Source: Fimbriimonadaceae bacterium (GTDB lineage Bacteria > Armatimonadota > Fimbriimonadia > Fimbriimonadales > Fimbriimonadaceae). From it: a stretch of DNA of 64,000 nt. Positions 44,206-53,181 of this stretch are shown here, piece after piece. Position 1 is the stretch's first letter, and each line of letters begins with the position of its first letter. Under the pieces are notes generated by a model. The model ran no database searches and was not told the origin of the DNA. It worked only from the letters and a program-made list of their open reading frames with translations. The stretch spans positions 2,076,734 through 2,140,733 of the forward strand of contig JABAQM010000001.1 in the NCBI GenBank assembly GCA_019187105.1. Direction: 5' to 3'. The position numbers and the translations under genes were made by a program.

Positions 44206-44693
44206 TGACGATTCGCGCCCTGACCTCGGATGACTGGCCAGCGGTCAAACGGATCTTCGAAGCCGGGATCGCCACCAAGCAAGCCACCTTCGAGACTCAG
44301 TCCCCCACCTGGGATGGTTGGAATGGCAGCCACTTAGCGGGTGGCCGCTTCGTCGCCGAGATCGACGGCGAGATCGTCGGGTGGGTGGCCTTCAGCCCCA
44401 CATCGGACCGCTGCGTATATGGCGGCGTCGTCGAGAACAGCGTTTACATCGATCCCGCGCACGCCGGCAAGGGGATTGGGCGAACCCTTCTGAATGCAGC
44501 CATCGAATGGTCGGAAACCAACGATATCTGGACGATCCAGGCGGGGATCTTTCCCGAGAATGAAGCGAGCGTCAGGCTCCACCAGTCCTGCGGCTTTCGG
44601 ATCGTCGGCAACCGCGAGCGCCTTGGCAAGATGGACGGCAGCTGGAGGGATGTCCTGCTGCTTGAGCGCCGGAGCAAAGTCGCCGGGAAGTAG
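44205..44693 (+). CDS. GNAT acetyltransferase (phosphinothricin-acetyltransferase-like)
   Basis: A 162-residue GNAT enzyme. The start is the ATG in the TAATG overlap with the fucosidase stop. The N terminus TIRALTSDDWPAVKRIFEAGI and the centre VGWVAFSPTS are typical of the PAT/YncA subgroup. The acetyl-CoA pyrophosphate loop is VYIDPAHAGKGIGRTLLNAAI, and the C-terminal IQAGIFPENEASVRLHQSCGFRIVG is the usual GNAT helix-strand. It acetylates a small amine, possibly a toxic amino-acid analogue; the substrate is unknown. Confidence 0.93.
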   Translation: MTIRALTSDDWPAVKRIFEAGIATKQATFETQSPTWDGWNGSHLAGGRFVAEIDGEIVGWVAFSPTSDRCVYGGVVENSVYIDPAHAGKGIGRTLLNAAIEWSETNDIWTIQAGIFPENEASVRLHQSCGFRIVGNRERLGKMDGSWRDVLLLERRSKVAGK

Positions 44694-44702
44694 ACTCAAC
44701 CG

Positions 44703-46046
44703 ATGCAAAGACCGAGCGAGCGACTTGAGGCAGCTCGGCGACGACTGCTCCAGCCCTTCCGGGAGTTCGTCGAACTGCAGGCGTCGGGCGGCATCCTCCT
44801 CTTGGCCGCTTCCGTTGCCGCTCTGATCTGGGCGAATAGTCCAGCGGCCCCATCCTATGGGGCCTTTCGTCACACCGTGATCGGCTTCGATATCGGTGTC
44901 TTCAAGCTCATGGAGCCTGTCGAGCGATGGGTGAACGACGGGCTTATGGCGATCTTCTTCCTACTGGTTGGACTTGAGATCAAGCGGGAGGTGCTGGTCG
45001 GAGAGCTTTCTTCGACCAGAAAGGCCGCCTTGCCGATCGCCGCCGCACTTGGCGGCATGATCGTTCCCGCAGTTCTGTATCTCTCGGTGAATGTCAGGTC
45101 TGGCTACGCCAATGGTTGGGCGGTTCCGATGGCCACGGACATCGCGTTCAGCCTCGGTGTTCTCGCGATGATGGGAAGCCGCATACCGATCAGCCTCAAG
45201 GTGTTTCTGACGGCTTTGGCCATCGTCGACGACATCGGGGCAGTACTCGTCATCGCTTTCTTCTATTCGTCTTCACTGAATCTGGCCGCTCTAGCCGTTG
45301 TCGCCGGCTGTGTCGCGCTGTTGCTCATCCTGAATTACTCGGATGTCCGCCAGCTGCCCGTTTATCTTCTGATCGGGGTGGTTCTCTGGTTAGCGATGCT
45401 GAAATCAGGGGTTCACGCCACGGTTGCGGGGATCCTTCTGGCCGCGTCGATTCCAGCGAGGACTCGAATCAATGCCGGTGACTTCTTACGCCGGACTCGT
45501 CGGCTTGTGGATGATTTCGATCGTTATGGCAGTGACGACGAAGACGTTCTCCTTAGCGAGCAGAGGCAAGGGGTTTTGCGAGGCATCGAGGTTGCCTGTG
45601 AGCAGATGCAAATGCCGCTTCAACGGCTCGAGCACAACCTCCACCCCTACGTCACCTACCTTATCGTGCCGATCTTCGCACTCGCGAATGCCGGAGTGGC
45701 CATGCCCGCAATCGGGGAGTTGGCGATGCCGGCCAGCTTGGGTGTGATTCTGGGACTGACAATTGGGAAGCCCCTCGGGATTGTCGGCTTCGCCTGGATC
45801 GCATGCCGGACCAACTTAGCCTCCCTGCCAAGCGGATTGACTTGGGCGCAAATGTGGGGAGTGGGTTGTCTGGGCGGGATCGGCTTTACCATGGCGCTGT
45901 TCATCGCCGGTATGGCTATCACCGACGCGACCTTGGAGACACTAAAGCTAAGCATCCTTCTCAGCTCGGTCGTCGCCGGACTCCTGGGTTGGATCGTGCT
46001 TTCCAGAGCAGCCGGTTCCGACAGGCAAGTCGAAGGGGTAGCTTAA
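44703..46046 (+). CDS. nhaA: Na+/H+ antiporter NhaA
   Basis: A 447-residue NhaA-family antiporter, electrogenic exchanging two H+ for one Na+ in the cytoplasmic membrane. About eleven to twelve transmembrane segments. The ion-binding pair is Asp-Asp in AIVDDIGAVLVIAFF, and GWAVPMATDIAFSLGVLAM is the conserved NhaA helix 4 region. The C terminus is longer than E. coli NhaA (447 versus 388), with an extra hydrophilic loop (residues ~255-300). TAGACT (44691-44696) lies 6 nt before the ATG; it includes the TAG stop of the upstream GNAT gene. Confidence 0.96.
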   Translation: MQRPSERLEAARRRLLQPFREFVELQASGGILLLAASVAALIWANSPAAPSYGAFRHTVIGFDIGVFKLMEPVERWVNDGLMAIFFLLVGLEIKREVLVGELSSTRKAALPIAAALGGMIVPAVLYLSVNVRSGYANGWAVPMATDIAFSLGVLAMMGSRIPISLKVFLTALAIVDDIGAVLVIAFFYSSSLNLAALAVVAGCVALLLILNYSDVRQLPVYLLIGVVLWLAMLKSGVHATVAGILLAASIPARTRINAGDFLRRTRRLVDDFDRYGSDDEDVLLSEQRQGVLRGIEVACEQMQMPLQRLEHNLHPYVTYLIVPIFALANAGVAMPAIGELAMPASLGVILGLTIGKPLGIVGFAWIACRTNLASLPSGLTWAQMWGVGCLGGIGFTMALFIAGMAITDATLETLKLSILLSSVVAGLLGWIVLSRAAGSDRQVEGVA

Positions 46047-46068
46047 GACCCCTTCATATCTGCTCCAC

Positions 46069-46269
46069 CTAGCCCGTGGTTGTCGTCGACGAACCGCCGG
46101 TCTGGTCATCAATCTTGACGTCGACCTTCGGAGGCGGGTTCGGGGTATTCACCTCAACTTTGCTTGGGGGATTGACTATCGTATCTGGATCGTCGTCCTC
46201 GATCGTGCATCCGGCTCCAACCGACGCGGTGACGACTAGGGCAAGGAACATCAGCTTCGTGCTCACCAT
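46069..46269 (-). CDS. small lipoprotein
   Basis: A 66-residue lipoprotein. Signal and lipobox VGAGC (Cys21), then an acidic stretch EDDDPDT, a short Pro/Val/Lys repeat (PPSKVEVNTP, PPPKVDVKID), and a Ser/Thr/Gly tail. Its composition suggests an extended surface-anchored tether. The start ATG 46269 is preferred; an in-frame extension to 46365 is not lipoprotein-like. Convergent with nhaA, 22 bp apart. Confidence 0.65.
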   Translation of the reverse strand: MVSTKLMFLALVVTASVGAGCTIEDDDPDTIVNPPSKVEVNTPNPPPKVDVKIDDQTGGSSTTTTG

Positions 46270-46394
46270 GTAATTGGGAACGCAAACTCGACATTGCAGA
46301 AATGTATGAAGGTCCCCTACTGGGCTATGGAAGTGATCAACACGCAGGGGAGACCCTACGGGCACGGTGGCGGTAAGGCTGGGATAATGGGATC

Positions 46395-47102
46395 ATGCCC
46401 GACTTGTTTCCACTGATAAAGCTGCATCGCGTCGATGTGGCCATCGTGGAGATTCGCCGGCGTGCTGCGGCTTGGGATCCGGGCCGTGCTCTGTCCGCAG
46501 AAATCCAGCGGCTGACAGATTTAATCGAGGCTGCCCAAAAAGAGCATCAGCACCGACAAGCCACGGTAACCGATCTTGAGCTCCGCCAGAAGACGCTGAG
46601 AGATAAGCTCGCGAAATTCGACAAGGACCTCTATGGCGGCAACGTGGTCAACCCGCGTGAGGTCGAGGCGATTCAGAAAGAGATGGAGCTTCTAAAAAAG
46701 CACATCAGCGATCTCGACGGTGACATTCTCGAGGCCATTGAGCGGGTGCCGGAGGCGGAGGCGGACCTTCCCCAACTGCGAAAGGAACTTGAGATTCGTC
46801 AGCGGCAATTGGCTGACCATCAAAAGAAAGCCCATGAGGAGAAAGCCAAGATGGAGGCCGAGTTCAAGGAGCTTTCCAGTCAGCGCCCATCCATCGAGTC
46901 AAAGGTCGATCCCGGCCTGCTAAAGCAATACGACGCGATCCGCAAACGTTACGACGGCATTGGCATGAGTGAAATCACTCCTTCTGGCACCTGTGCACGC
47001 TGCGGCGTACAGGTGCCCTCGAAGAGCATCGTCATGGCGAAGGAAGGCAAGCTCGTAACGTGCGACGCGTGCCACCGTCTGCTGTATAAGCTCGAAGGAT
47101 GA
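46395..47102 (+). CDS. coiled-coil C4-type zinc-ribbon protein (CT398-like)
   Basis: A 235-residue protein of the zf-RING_7/CT398 family: a long antiparallel coiled coil (residues ~20-170, rich in Glu, Lys, Gln, Leu) followed by a C-terminal zinc ribbon with CARC and CDAC (two CxxC knuckles). Members are widely conserved and proposed to act with nucleic acid or secretion machinery, but without a firm role. GATAAT (46383-46388) lies 6 nt before the ATG, a particularly clean leaderless promoter arrangement. The ATGA overlap (47099-47102) couples it to the next lipoprotein gene. Confidence 0.88.
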   Translation: MPDLFPLIKLHRVDVAIVEIRRRAAAWDPGRALSAEIQRLTDLIEAAQKEHQHRQATVTDLELRQKTLRDKLAKFDKDLYGGNVVNPREVEAIQKEMELLKKHISDLDGDILEAIERVPEAEADLPQLRKELEIRQRQLADHQKKAHEEKAKMEAEFKELSSQRPSIESKVDPGLLKQYDAIRKRYDGIGMSEITPSGTCARCGVQVPSKSIVMAKEGKLVTCDACHRLLYKLEG

Positions 47103-47818
47103 AGCGCCTACTTCTGCTTCTGCTCGTTTTGGCGGGGTGTGCGAAGTTCCCCGGTGAGCCCCCTCTTACCTCGTCGAAGCGAATCACCTTTTATCTGAAT
47201 GTCGCGGGACGGATTCGCGACGGCTCGCACATCGACGATGGCGGGCTGCCTTATGTATACATGGTGGCGATCGGCGTGTCCACCGAAGCGAACCCGACCA
47301 CCAATGGACCGATACCTGTCATTCAGCAGCCCTGGGGCAACGGTTTCGTAGCGGGCAACTGCACCCACTTCGTTTGGTACAACCCACTCGACGTGCCGCG
47401 ATATGGGCTGTATCGGTTTCGCGACGCAAATTTGAACGAGTATCAGAAGATCGGTACGCCGGTGGTGACGGTCGAACCGTCAGAAAACCCCAATGGCGAC
47501 CTGAGGGACCGTACCATCCAGTTCTCGATCGACCTGGGTCAGCTCGCGACCGACCAGATCACGGAAGACCAGATCCAAACCCTGCAAGTGAATTTTCTGA
47601 CGATGGACAACATCCCGCAGGGCAATGCGGGCCGGAAGGCGTGGGATGCATTGGGCGATGGCCGAACCGCGAGCGGTATCAATACCTGGATCAACGTTCC
47701 GGTCACCACGAATGGAATCTACGATTACACGCGGTTTCCTGAGATCGAACCGGCAAATGACGTCGCAAGTCCCGATCTCGACATCATCCGCTGGTTTATC
47801 GAGGTCCGCTCCAACTAA
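47099..47818 (+). CDS. hypothetical lipoprotein
   Basis: A 239-residue lipoprotein (MKRLLLLLLVLAGC, Cys14). The mature protein has beta-rich segments: ITFYLNVAGRIRDGSHIDDG, NCTHFVWYNPLDVPRYGLYRF, and DRTIQFSIDLGQLATDQI, which resembles surface or cell-envelope proteins reporting numeric or physical values in planctomycete-like genomes. No enzyme motif. It overlaps the preceding gene (ATGA) and is followed by the GT2 gene with TAATG, forming a three-gene coupled operon. Confidence 0.8.
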   Translation: MKRLLLLLLVLAGCAKFPGEPPLTSSKRITFYLNVAGRIRDGSHIDDGGLPYVYMVAIGVSTEANPTTNGPIPVIQQPWGNGFVAGNCTHFVWYNPLDVPRYGLYRFRDANLNEYQKIGTPVVTVEPSENPNGDLRDRTIQFSIDLGQLATDQITEDQIQTLQVNFLTMDNIPQGNAGRKAWDALGDGRTASGINTWINVPVTTNGIYDYTRFPEIEPANDVASPDLDIIRWFIEVRSN

Positions 47819-48744
47819 TGCCCCGGGTATCGGTACTGCTCACCTGCTATAACCATCTCGCGTACCTGCCCCAGGCGTTGGACAGCGTGCTCCGGCAGAC
47901 GTTTGAGGATTTCGAGGTGTTGGTCATCGACGATGTTTCCACCGACGGCACGCGCGAGTGGCTCACTTCAGAACTGCCCGCCGATGATCGTCTTCGCGTC
48001 ATTCTAAACGACACGAATCTGGGAACCTACGCCACGCTAAACGTGGGCCTCGAACAGGCGACCGGCGAATTCATCGCGATCCTGAACGACGATGATCTTT
48101 GGGCGGCGACGAAACTGGAGCGACAGCTTGCGCTCTTCGATGAACATCCTGAAGTCGGCTTGGTGCATACCGACGGGTGGTTCATCGACGGTCAGGGCCG
48201 ACAAATGGCGGGATCGCCGCTAGGATTCGAGTTTCCGCGGACGGAGACCGGCGATGTCCTGCTGGCTCTGGTTTATGCTAACAAGATCATTGCCAGCGCG
48301 GCATTGGTTCGCCGCGAGTGTTTTGACGAGGTGGGAGCCTTCGATGTGGCGTACTTCGGCAGCGGGGATTGGGACATGTGGCTCCGGATCGCCGAGCACT
48401 ACGCGATCGGCTATGTGAATGAGCCCCTGACGTTCTATCGGGTTCACGGCGAAAACGCGTCACACAAGCTGGATCGAATCTGGCGCGACGACCAGGTTCT
48501 GCGGGAACGAATTGTGGATCGCATCCCCGCTTACGCGAAGAAGGGATTCCCTCCTGCCGCCTTTCGTCGGGCGATGGCCCACAACTGGGCCTGTCTTGGC
48601 ACCGTTCGGACGCTGAATGGCGATGCATCCTCTGGTCGCGAAGCGTACTGGAAGTCGATTCAGCTCCAACCCAAGCGCTGGAAGAGCCTGGCCCGGTACT
48701 TGGCCACCTTCCTGCCAGCGAAGCTCTTCCGCAAGCTGCTCTAG
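47818..48744 (+). CDS. GT2-family glycosyltransferase
   Basis: A 308-residue GT-A enzyme. N-terminal VSVLLTCYNHLAYLPQALDSV and LVIDDVSTDGTREWL; the DxD metal site is in AILNDDDLWAATK; SGDWDMWLRIAEHYAIGYVNEPLTFYRVH is the typical GT2 acceptor-side segment. It is co-translated with an unknown lipoprotein and a CT398-like protein. Probably part of surface glycan assembly; the sugar is unknown. A strong terminator for the opposing gene lies just downstream. Confidence 0.93.
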   Translation: MPRVSVLLTCYNHLAYLPQALDSVLRQTFEDFEVLVIDDVSTDGTREWLTSELPADDRLRVILNDTNLGTYATLNVGLEQATGEFIAILNDDDLWAATKLERQLALFDEHPEVGLVHTDGWFIDGQGRQMAGSPLGFEFPRTETGDVLLALVYANKIIASAALVRRECFDEVGAFDVAYFGSGDWDMWLRIAEHYAIGYVNEPLTFYRVHGENASHKLDRIWRDDQVLRERIVDRIPAYAKKGFPPAAFRRAMAHNWACLGTVRTLNGDASSGREAYWKSIQLQPKRWKSLARYLATFLPAKLFRKLL

Positions 48745-48760
48745 ATCTCAAAAAAGAAGA

Positions 48761-48783
48761 GGCCCCCGAATCAATCGGGGGCC
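48761..48783 (-). terminator. rho-independent terminator with T tract
   Basis: A perfect 9-bp stem GGCCCCCGA / TCGGGGGCC (48761-48769 and 48775-48783) with loop ATCAA. On the minus strand it is followed by TCTTCTTTTTT, so it is a classic intrinsic terminator for the PEP-CTERM gene at 48800; it also separates it from the convergent GT2 gene. Confidence 0.88.
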
Positions 48784-48799
48784 GAATCGTAAGACGAGC

Positions 48800-49756
48800 T
48801 TACTTGCTGTTGCGTCGTCGGCGGGCAGCGATAGCGGCCACGCCTGCGCCGAGGGCAATCATCGTCGCGGGCTCCGGCACGACGCGCATGATGCGGTCGT
48901 TGTTGAACTCGGAGATGTAGAGGTAGCCGTCTGCGCCGATCGTCATTGCGCCGATGCTGTCCCATCCGGTGCCGACCACGGTGGTGTTGCCGAGACCGTC
49001 AACCGTCATGATGGTGCCACCGTTCTTGATGATCATCTGGTTGCCGAACATGCCCGAACCCCAGAACATATGGGCGTTGAAGTTCAAGCCGCTGAGGAAG
49101 TTCGGATTCTGCAGCACGCCGCCGGAGTTGAAGCGGCGGACGATGCCATCGGTGCCATTGACGTAAATGTCGCCCGTGCTCGGGTCGACGGTGGCGCCGA
49201 AGGCGCTGCCGTTGCTAAGCGTGGCGATCGTGGTTACAACGCCACCGGCGGTGACGCGGTTCACGAAGCCCTGCTCCTGGTCGGTGGTGATCAGGCTGTT
49301 GCCACCCGGCTCGAAGACGTGCGAGGCGGGGTTGCCGAGCGCAACGTCGGTGACGAGGTTGAAAACCGTCTGGTCGGGTCGGATGACCTGGATGAATCCC
49401 TGGGGACCGGGGCCGCCGCCAAACACCATGACCGAGCCGGCGATGCCGGTGATGGCGCCGTTGGTGTCGAAGAGCACGCCGTCCGGATCGTGGATCGCGG
49501 TGTCGCCGTATTCGACGCCAAAGCCGCTGTTATACGCGACGCGATGGATCTTGAGGTCATCCCCGCCGCCGCCGCCGGAACCGGTGTTGTCGCGGCCTAC
49601 GAACAGGTCGCCATTGGCATCGTTGAAGCTGAGCGAGAGCGGATCGACGCACTTGGCGTAGAACTCCACCGTCTTGCCCGTGTAAGTCTGGGCCGAAGCC
49701 ATAACGCTGGCAAGCGCGAAAATTGCCAGAACTGAGCCTTTCTTATAATTGAGCAT
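48800..49756 (-). CDS. PEP-CTERM beta-propeller protein
   Basis: A 318-residue secreted protein. Signal peptide MLNYKKGSVLAIFALASVMASAQ, then NHL/SMP-30-like propeller strands (GDLFVGRDNTGSG, DPSTGDIYVNGTDGIVRRF, ADGYLYISEFNNDRIMRV), a Gly-rich loop, and a C-terminal PEP-CTERM signal: VPEPAT, hydrophobic helix, and RRRRNSK. Likely a surface-exposed or exopolysaccharide-associated protein; whether the propeller binds a ligand or acts as a hydrolase is unknown. Start ATG 49756 has AGGAGA about 12 nt upstream. Confidence 0.9.
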   Translation of the reverse strand: MLNYKKGSVLAIFALASVMASAQTYTGKTVEFYAKCVDPLSLSFNDANGDLFVGRDNTGSGGGGGDDLKIHRVAYNSGFGVEYGDTAIHDPDGVLFDTNGAITGIAGSVMVFGGGPGPQGFIQVIRPDQTVFNLVTDVALGNPASHVFEPGGNSLITTDQEQGFVNRVTAGGVVTTIATLSNGSAFGATVDPSTGDIYVNGTDGIVRRFNSGGVLQNPNFLSGLNFNAHMFWGSGMFGNQMIIKNGGTIMTVDGLGNTTVVGTGWDSIGAMTIGADGYLYISEFNNDRIMRVVPEPATMIALGAGVAAIAARRRRNSK

Positions 49757-49941
49757 TGCTATTTCCAATCTCCTTTACGGATCGTTTGGGGTCGATGCCC
49801 CGAATGCGCAGCGCAATTCCTGGAAGCATTGCGGGCACACATTCAATGACTATTATTATGTCGCCGAAAACATGAACCAAGGATTAATTTTTCAATGAAT
49901 AGTCTGCATAGGCCCGCCATTACGTGATTTTTGGGCCTTTG

Positions 49942-49970
49942 TCGACAACTGCCCACAACTCGGATAGACT
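49942..49970 (+). promoter_or_regulatory. sigma-70-like promoter
   Basis: TCGACA (49942-49947, five of six matches to TTGACA), a 17-bp spacer, and TAGACT (49965-49970, four of six to TATAAT). Transcription should start around 49977-49979, next to a GTG at 49979 and about 50 nt before the preferred start of the glycosidase gene. Confidence 0.6.
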
Positions 49971-50026
49971 GAAGTGCGGTGTCGGTTCAATTGGGCTGGC
50001 CCGATTTTTGCGTTCGAAAGGAGCCT

Positions 50027-51265
50027 GTGTTGCTGCGCGTCTTGCTGCTGATCGCGATCTGTCTGACCTACTGGTGCTGTGGGGGTCAGTCGTCGGTCCA
50101 GTACGGTGTCGTGGGCCACAACCGCATCGGTTCTGAATTCTTCGGCCTGCACATCCACCACGCCGCGAATCGAACGCCGTTTCCCAGCGCGAAATTCGGG
50201 GCCTTCCGCACCCACGACGCGGGCGGGACCACGTGGTCTGCCATGGAGCGCTACGAAGGAGCCTGGGATTTCGAGAGCATGGACCGCATCGTGACGATGA
50301 TGCGGGCCCGGGGGGTTCCGATTCTCCACACGCTCGGCCAGACCCCTCGGTGGGCGGCGCGGCATCCCGAGACGCCTTCACCGTATGGGTGGCCCATGGA
50401 AGGAGCCCCATCGCCGCCAAGCGATCTGAAGACCTGGAAGCGATACGTCGAGGTCGTCGCCAAACGATATAAGGGCCAGATCGAGGCCTATGAGATTTGG
50501 AACGAGCCCAACTCGCCGAACTTCTGGGTCGGCACACCGGAGGAGATGGCGGAAATGACCCGCATTGCAGCCGAGGTCATCCGTTCAGTCGATCCGCAGG
50601 CGATTCTCGTCTCACCGCCGTGCTCCTCAGCCGAAGGGCTCGAATGGTTCGGGCGGTTTCTCGCAGCGGGTGGAGGCAGGCATGTCGACGTAATCGGCTA
50701 TCACATGTACCTGCGCGACGAAGATTTGCCGGAGGCGACGAGCACGTTTGCGGCGTACCTCCGCTACCTCTTGGCTCGCCATGGCTTGGAGGTCAAGCCG
50801 CTGTGGGATACCGAGAGCTTCATCGGCAAAGCCGGCAAGCACGAGTACCAGGGTGAGTTGGCGGCAGGCCTCCTCGCCAGGGCATTCCTCGTCCACGCTG
50901 CCGAAGGCATTGAGCGGTTCTACTGGTATGCGTGGGACAACGTCGAATACCCGGGTATCCGGCTGGTCAGCGACGCGATCGACGTACCATCGGAGGCGGG
51001 CGATGCCATGGCCAAACTTCAGGATTGGCTGGTGGGCAGAAAGATCATTTCGGTCGATCGAACCGGCGGGCGATGGACGATCACCCTCACGACCCCATCC
51101 GGCGCGATCGAGCGCATTCTCTGGTGCAAGGGAGTCGATCAGTTCATGTCGGTTCCCGCCCCATCGACGTGGGGGGCGAGCGAGTGTCAGACGATCACCG
51201 GCAAGAAGATCCCGGTTAAGGATGGGCGGCTGGAAATCGGTCCCATCCCGGTAAGAATTCTGTAG
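50027..51265 (+). CDS. secreted clan-A glycoside hydrolase (GH39/GH5-like)
   Basis: About 412 residues. A hydrophobic N-terminal segment (LLRVLLLIAICLTYWCCGG) serves as signal or lipoprotein-like anchor. The (beta/alpha)8 barrel of clan GH-A shows an acid/base Glu in YEIWNEPNSPNFW and a probable nucleophile Glu in PLWDTESFIGK, matching GH39-like beta-xylosidases or iduronidases. Start is uncertain: GTG 50027 or TTG 50030 with AAAGGAG just upstream; GTG 49979 next to the -10 box is also possible (leaderless, longer N terminus). The enzyme probably acts on a plant or microbial polysaccharide outside the cell; substrate not identified. Confidence 0.82.
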   Translation: MLLRVLLLIAICLTYWCCGGQSSVQYGVVGHNRIGSEFFGLHIHHAANRTPFPSAKFGAFRTHDAGGTTWSAMERYEGAWDFESMDRIVTMMRARGVPILHTLGQTPRWAARHPETPSPYGWPMEGAPSPPSDLKTWKRYVEVVAKRYKGQIEAYEIWNEPNSPNFWVGTPEEMAEMTRIAAEVIRSVDPQAILVSPPCSSAEGLEWFGRFLAAGGGRHVDVIGYHMYLRDEDLPEATSTFAAYLRYLLARHGLEVKPLWDTESFIGKAGKHEYQGELAAGLLARAFLVHAAEGIERFYWYAWDNVEYPGIRLVSDAIDVPSEAGDAMAKLQDWLVGRKIISVDRTGGRWTITLTTPSGAIERILWCKGVDQFMSVPAPSTWGASECQTITGKKIPVKDGRLEIGPIPVRIL

Positions 51266-51333
51266 GCCGAAAGTACCGATATCTGGGACGAGGCTTTTCA
51301 AAGACGACCGTTTTAGCGGATGATATCCGTGGG

Positions 51334-53118
51334 ATGGAAGTCGCTATTGGCGGTGAAATGCGCAAGGACAGGGAAGCTCAAGGGGAAGCAAGCGCACTGC
51401 TTCGCCTTGTTGAGCACCTGCGCGACACCCCCAACGCTGCTTCCGAATCTGCAGCCCAACTGGCGAACCGGTTTGACGTTCCGGAACCGCTGGTGGCGGA
51501 TGCCCTGGAGGTCCTTCGAGAATCCCGGCGGGACATGGAGGAACTTACCGGAGCCAAGCGCATTCCCCTTCAGGTACGGCTTCGTGAACGTGTGAACCAG
51601 GCGGCGGAATGGACGCACCGTCATCCACTGTTGGCCTCCGTGCTGCTGGGAGTCTTCGGAGCGCTGCAAGTCCACTTATCCGACGTAGCCGGCTGGCCGC
51701 GGGTGGTCACCGAGCTTTCCCAGCTGATCATGGGCAACGCGTGCGTCCTTTGGATTGCGTACCAACGTGGCCAGGTTCGTTATTCGCTGCCGATCAGCAC
51801 GGTGACGCTCATGACCTTTGCCGCCTTTCTGAATGGCCTTCGATTGATTTGGCCACTCAATACCCAGAACTCAAACTTGACGCCGATGGCGTTTCTTTTC
51901 AACGCGGCAAGTCTTTCGCTCTTCCTGGCTGGCTTGGCTGCGGTTGCAGCCTTATTTGGCGCGCTACGGCGGGTCAAAAGGGAATTCGAGGACGAGGCGA
52001 AGCTCGACCGCCGAGACCTGCTGGAGCAGGTGTTGCAGCTGAAGCAGCGCCTCGGCGCGGGCCGCTTAACGACTCTTGGCGTCGATCGGTACGAGCGCCT
52101 AAAGTGGTCCAAGCAGCACTGGCCGATTTTCGCGGTCGCACTTGGCGCGCTCGGCGGCGTTTTCTCGATTGCTTGCGGCAGTTGGCTTGGCGAGCCCGGC
52201 GAGGCGGTCGGAACGGGAGTGCAAGCGAATACGATCGCTGTGTTTTGGATCGGACTCGCCACGTTTTCCTTCCTTGGCGTGGGTTTTCTCGCCGGGGGCT
52301 GGCGCCGCGCCCTGATCGCAGGATCGGTCTCGATTCTCGTTTACTTTGGACTCTGCCAGTCCGCAATGGCCGAAGGCTGGGCGGTTTTCGATCCGTTTGC
52401 GACCTCAAGCTTCGCCAGTAGGGCCCAGATCGCCCCCATGATCGGGCAGATCTTCCAGATGGTGCTCATCTTGCTGGCGACGATGGGTGGGGTCGGCTCC
52501 GGATTGATCCAGCACCGGCTTCGCAAGGTCATGCTGAAGCAGGAAGACAATGCGGCGATGCTGGCCGAAATCATCCGTCTTCAGGGGATGCTACACGTCC
52601 AGAAGTCGGAGGTCGTTGCGCTCGTCGTGGATGTCGTCAAGAGCACGATGATAAAGCGCGACGAGGACCCGATGGTGGTCGAATTCAGCTTCAGGAGCTT
52701 CCACAACTATATCGCCCGACAAGTGCAACGATTCGGTGGGCGCATTTACTTCACTGCCGGCGATGCCGCGATCGCGGAGTTTACAGACGCCAACCGAGCC
52801 TTCCAGGCGGCGACCACCATTCAAGCCGAGATTGAGGCGTTCAATGAGATTGGAAACCACCTGCGGAGCCCGTTCCAGACTCGGATCGCTCTCCATGCCG
52901 GGTTGCTGCACGGCGGTCTAGACCAGGTTCACTTCACCGACGTGATCGACGTGGCCGCCCACCTCGAAAAGCACTCGCCGGTGGGTGGTGTGGCGCTCAC
53001 CGAGCCGGTTGCGGCCCAGCTGGACGGTGTGGTTCTCGAACGTCTATCCGAACCCGTCGACGGGTTCGCCGCCTACCGCTTCCTTCCTGTGCGGGAGACG
53101 GCCGTCAAGGCGTCTTGA
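51334..53118 (+). CDS. membrane class III nucleotidyl cyclase homologue
   Basis: A 594-residue protein. The N-terminal cytoplasmic helical region (to ~80) precedes about seven transmembrane helices in two groups (~90-210 and ~265-400), with a short cytoplasmic helix between (~210-260). The C-terminal domain (~425-590) is class III cyclase-like: the first metal Asp in ALVVDVVKSTMI, the second in FTAGDAAIAEF, and RIALHAGLLHGG. However, the usual transition-state motif VNxAARL is replaced by VIDVAAHL (Asn to Asp, Arg to His). It may have altered substrate, low activity, or be a non-catalytic sensor. No Shine-Dalgarno is obvious. Confidence 0.85.
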   Translation: MEVAIGGEMRKDREAQGEASALLRLVEHLRDTPNAASESAAQLANRFDVPEPLVADALEVLRESRRDMEELTGAKRIPLQVRLRERVNQAAEWTHRHPLLASVLLGVFGALQVHLSDVAGWPRVVTELSQLIMGNACVLWIAYQRGQVRYSLPISTVTLMTFAAFLNGLRLIWPLNTQNSNLTPMAFLFNAASLSLFLAGLAAVAALFGALRRVKREFEDEAKLDRRDLLEQVLQLKQRLGAGRLTTLGVDRYERLKWSKQHWPIFAVALGALGGVFSIACGSWLGEPGEAVGTGVQANTIAVFWIGLATFSFLGVGFLAGGWRRALIAGSVSILVYFGLCQSAMAEGWAVFDPFATSSFASRAQIAPMIGQIFQMVLILLATMGGVGSGLIQHRLRKVMLKQEDNAAMLAEIIRLQGMLHVQKSEVVALVVDVVKSTMIKRDEDPMVVEFSFRSFHNYIARQVQRFGGRIYFTAGDAAIAEFTDANRAFQAATTIQAEIEAFNEIGNHLRSPFQTRIALHAGLLHGGLDQVHFTDVIDVAAHLEKHSPVGGVALTEPVAAQLDGVVLERLSEPVDGFAAYRFLPVRETAVKAS

Positions 53119-53181
53119 CGCCAAAGCGTCTATCATATCGGGCAAACGTCCGCGAAAGCTGGAACGTAGGAAGCGATGCGT

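Noticed and set aside
48617-49735. 372-codon plus-strand frame opposite the PEP-CTERM propeller gene
   Set aside because: The minus-strand gene has signal peptide, repeats, anchor and a terminator; the plus product is Ala/Asp/Val-rich noise.
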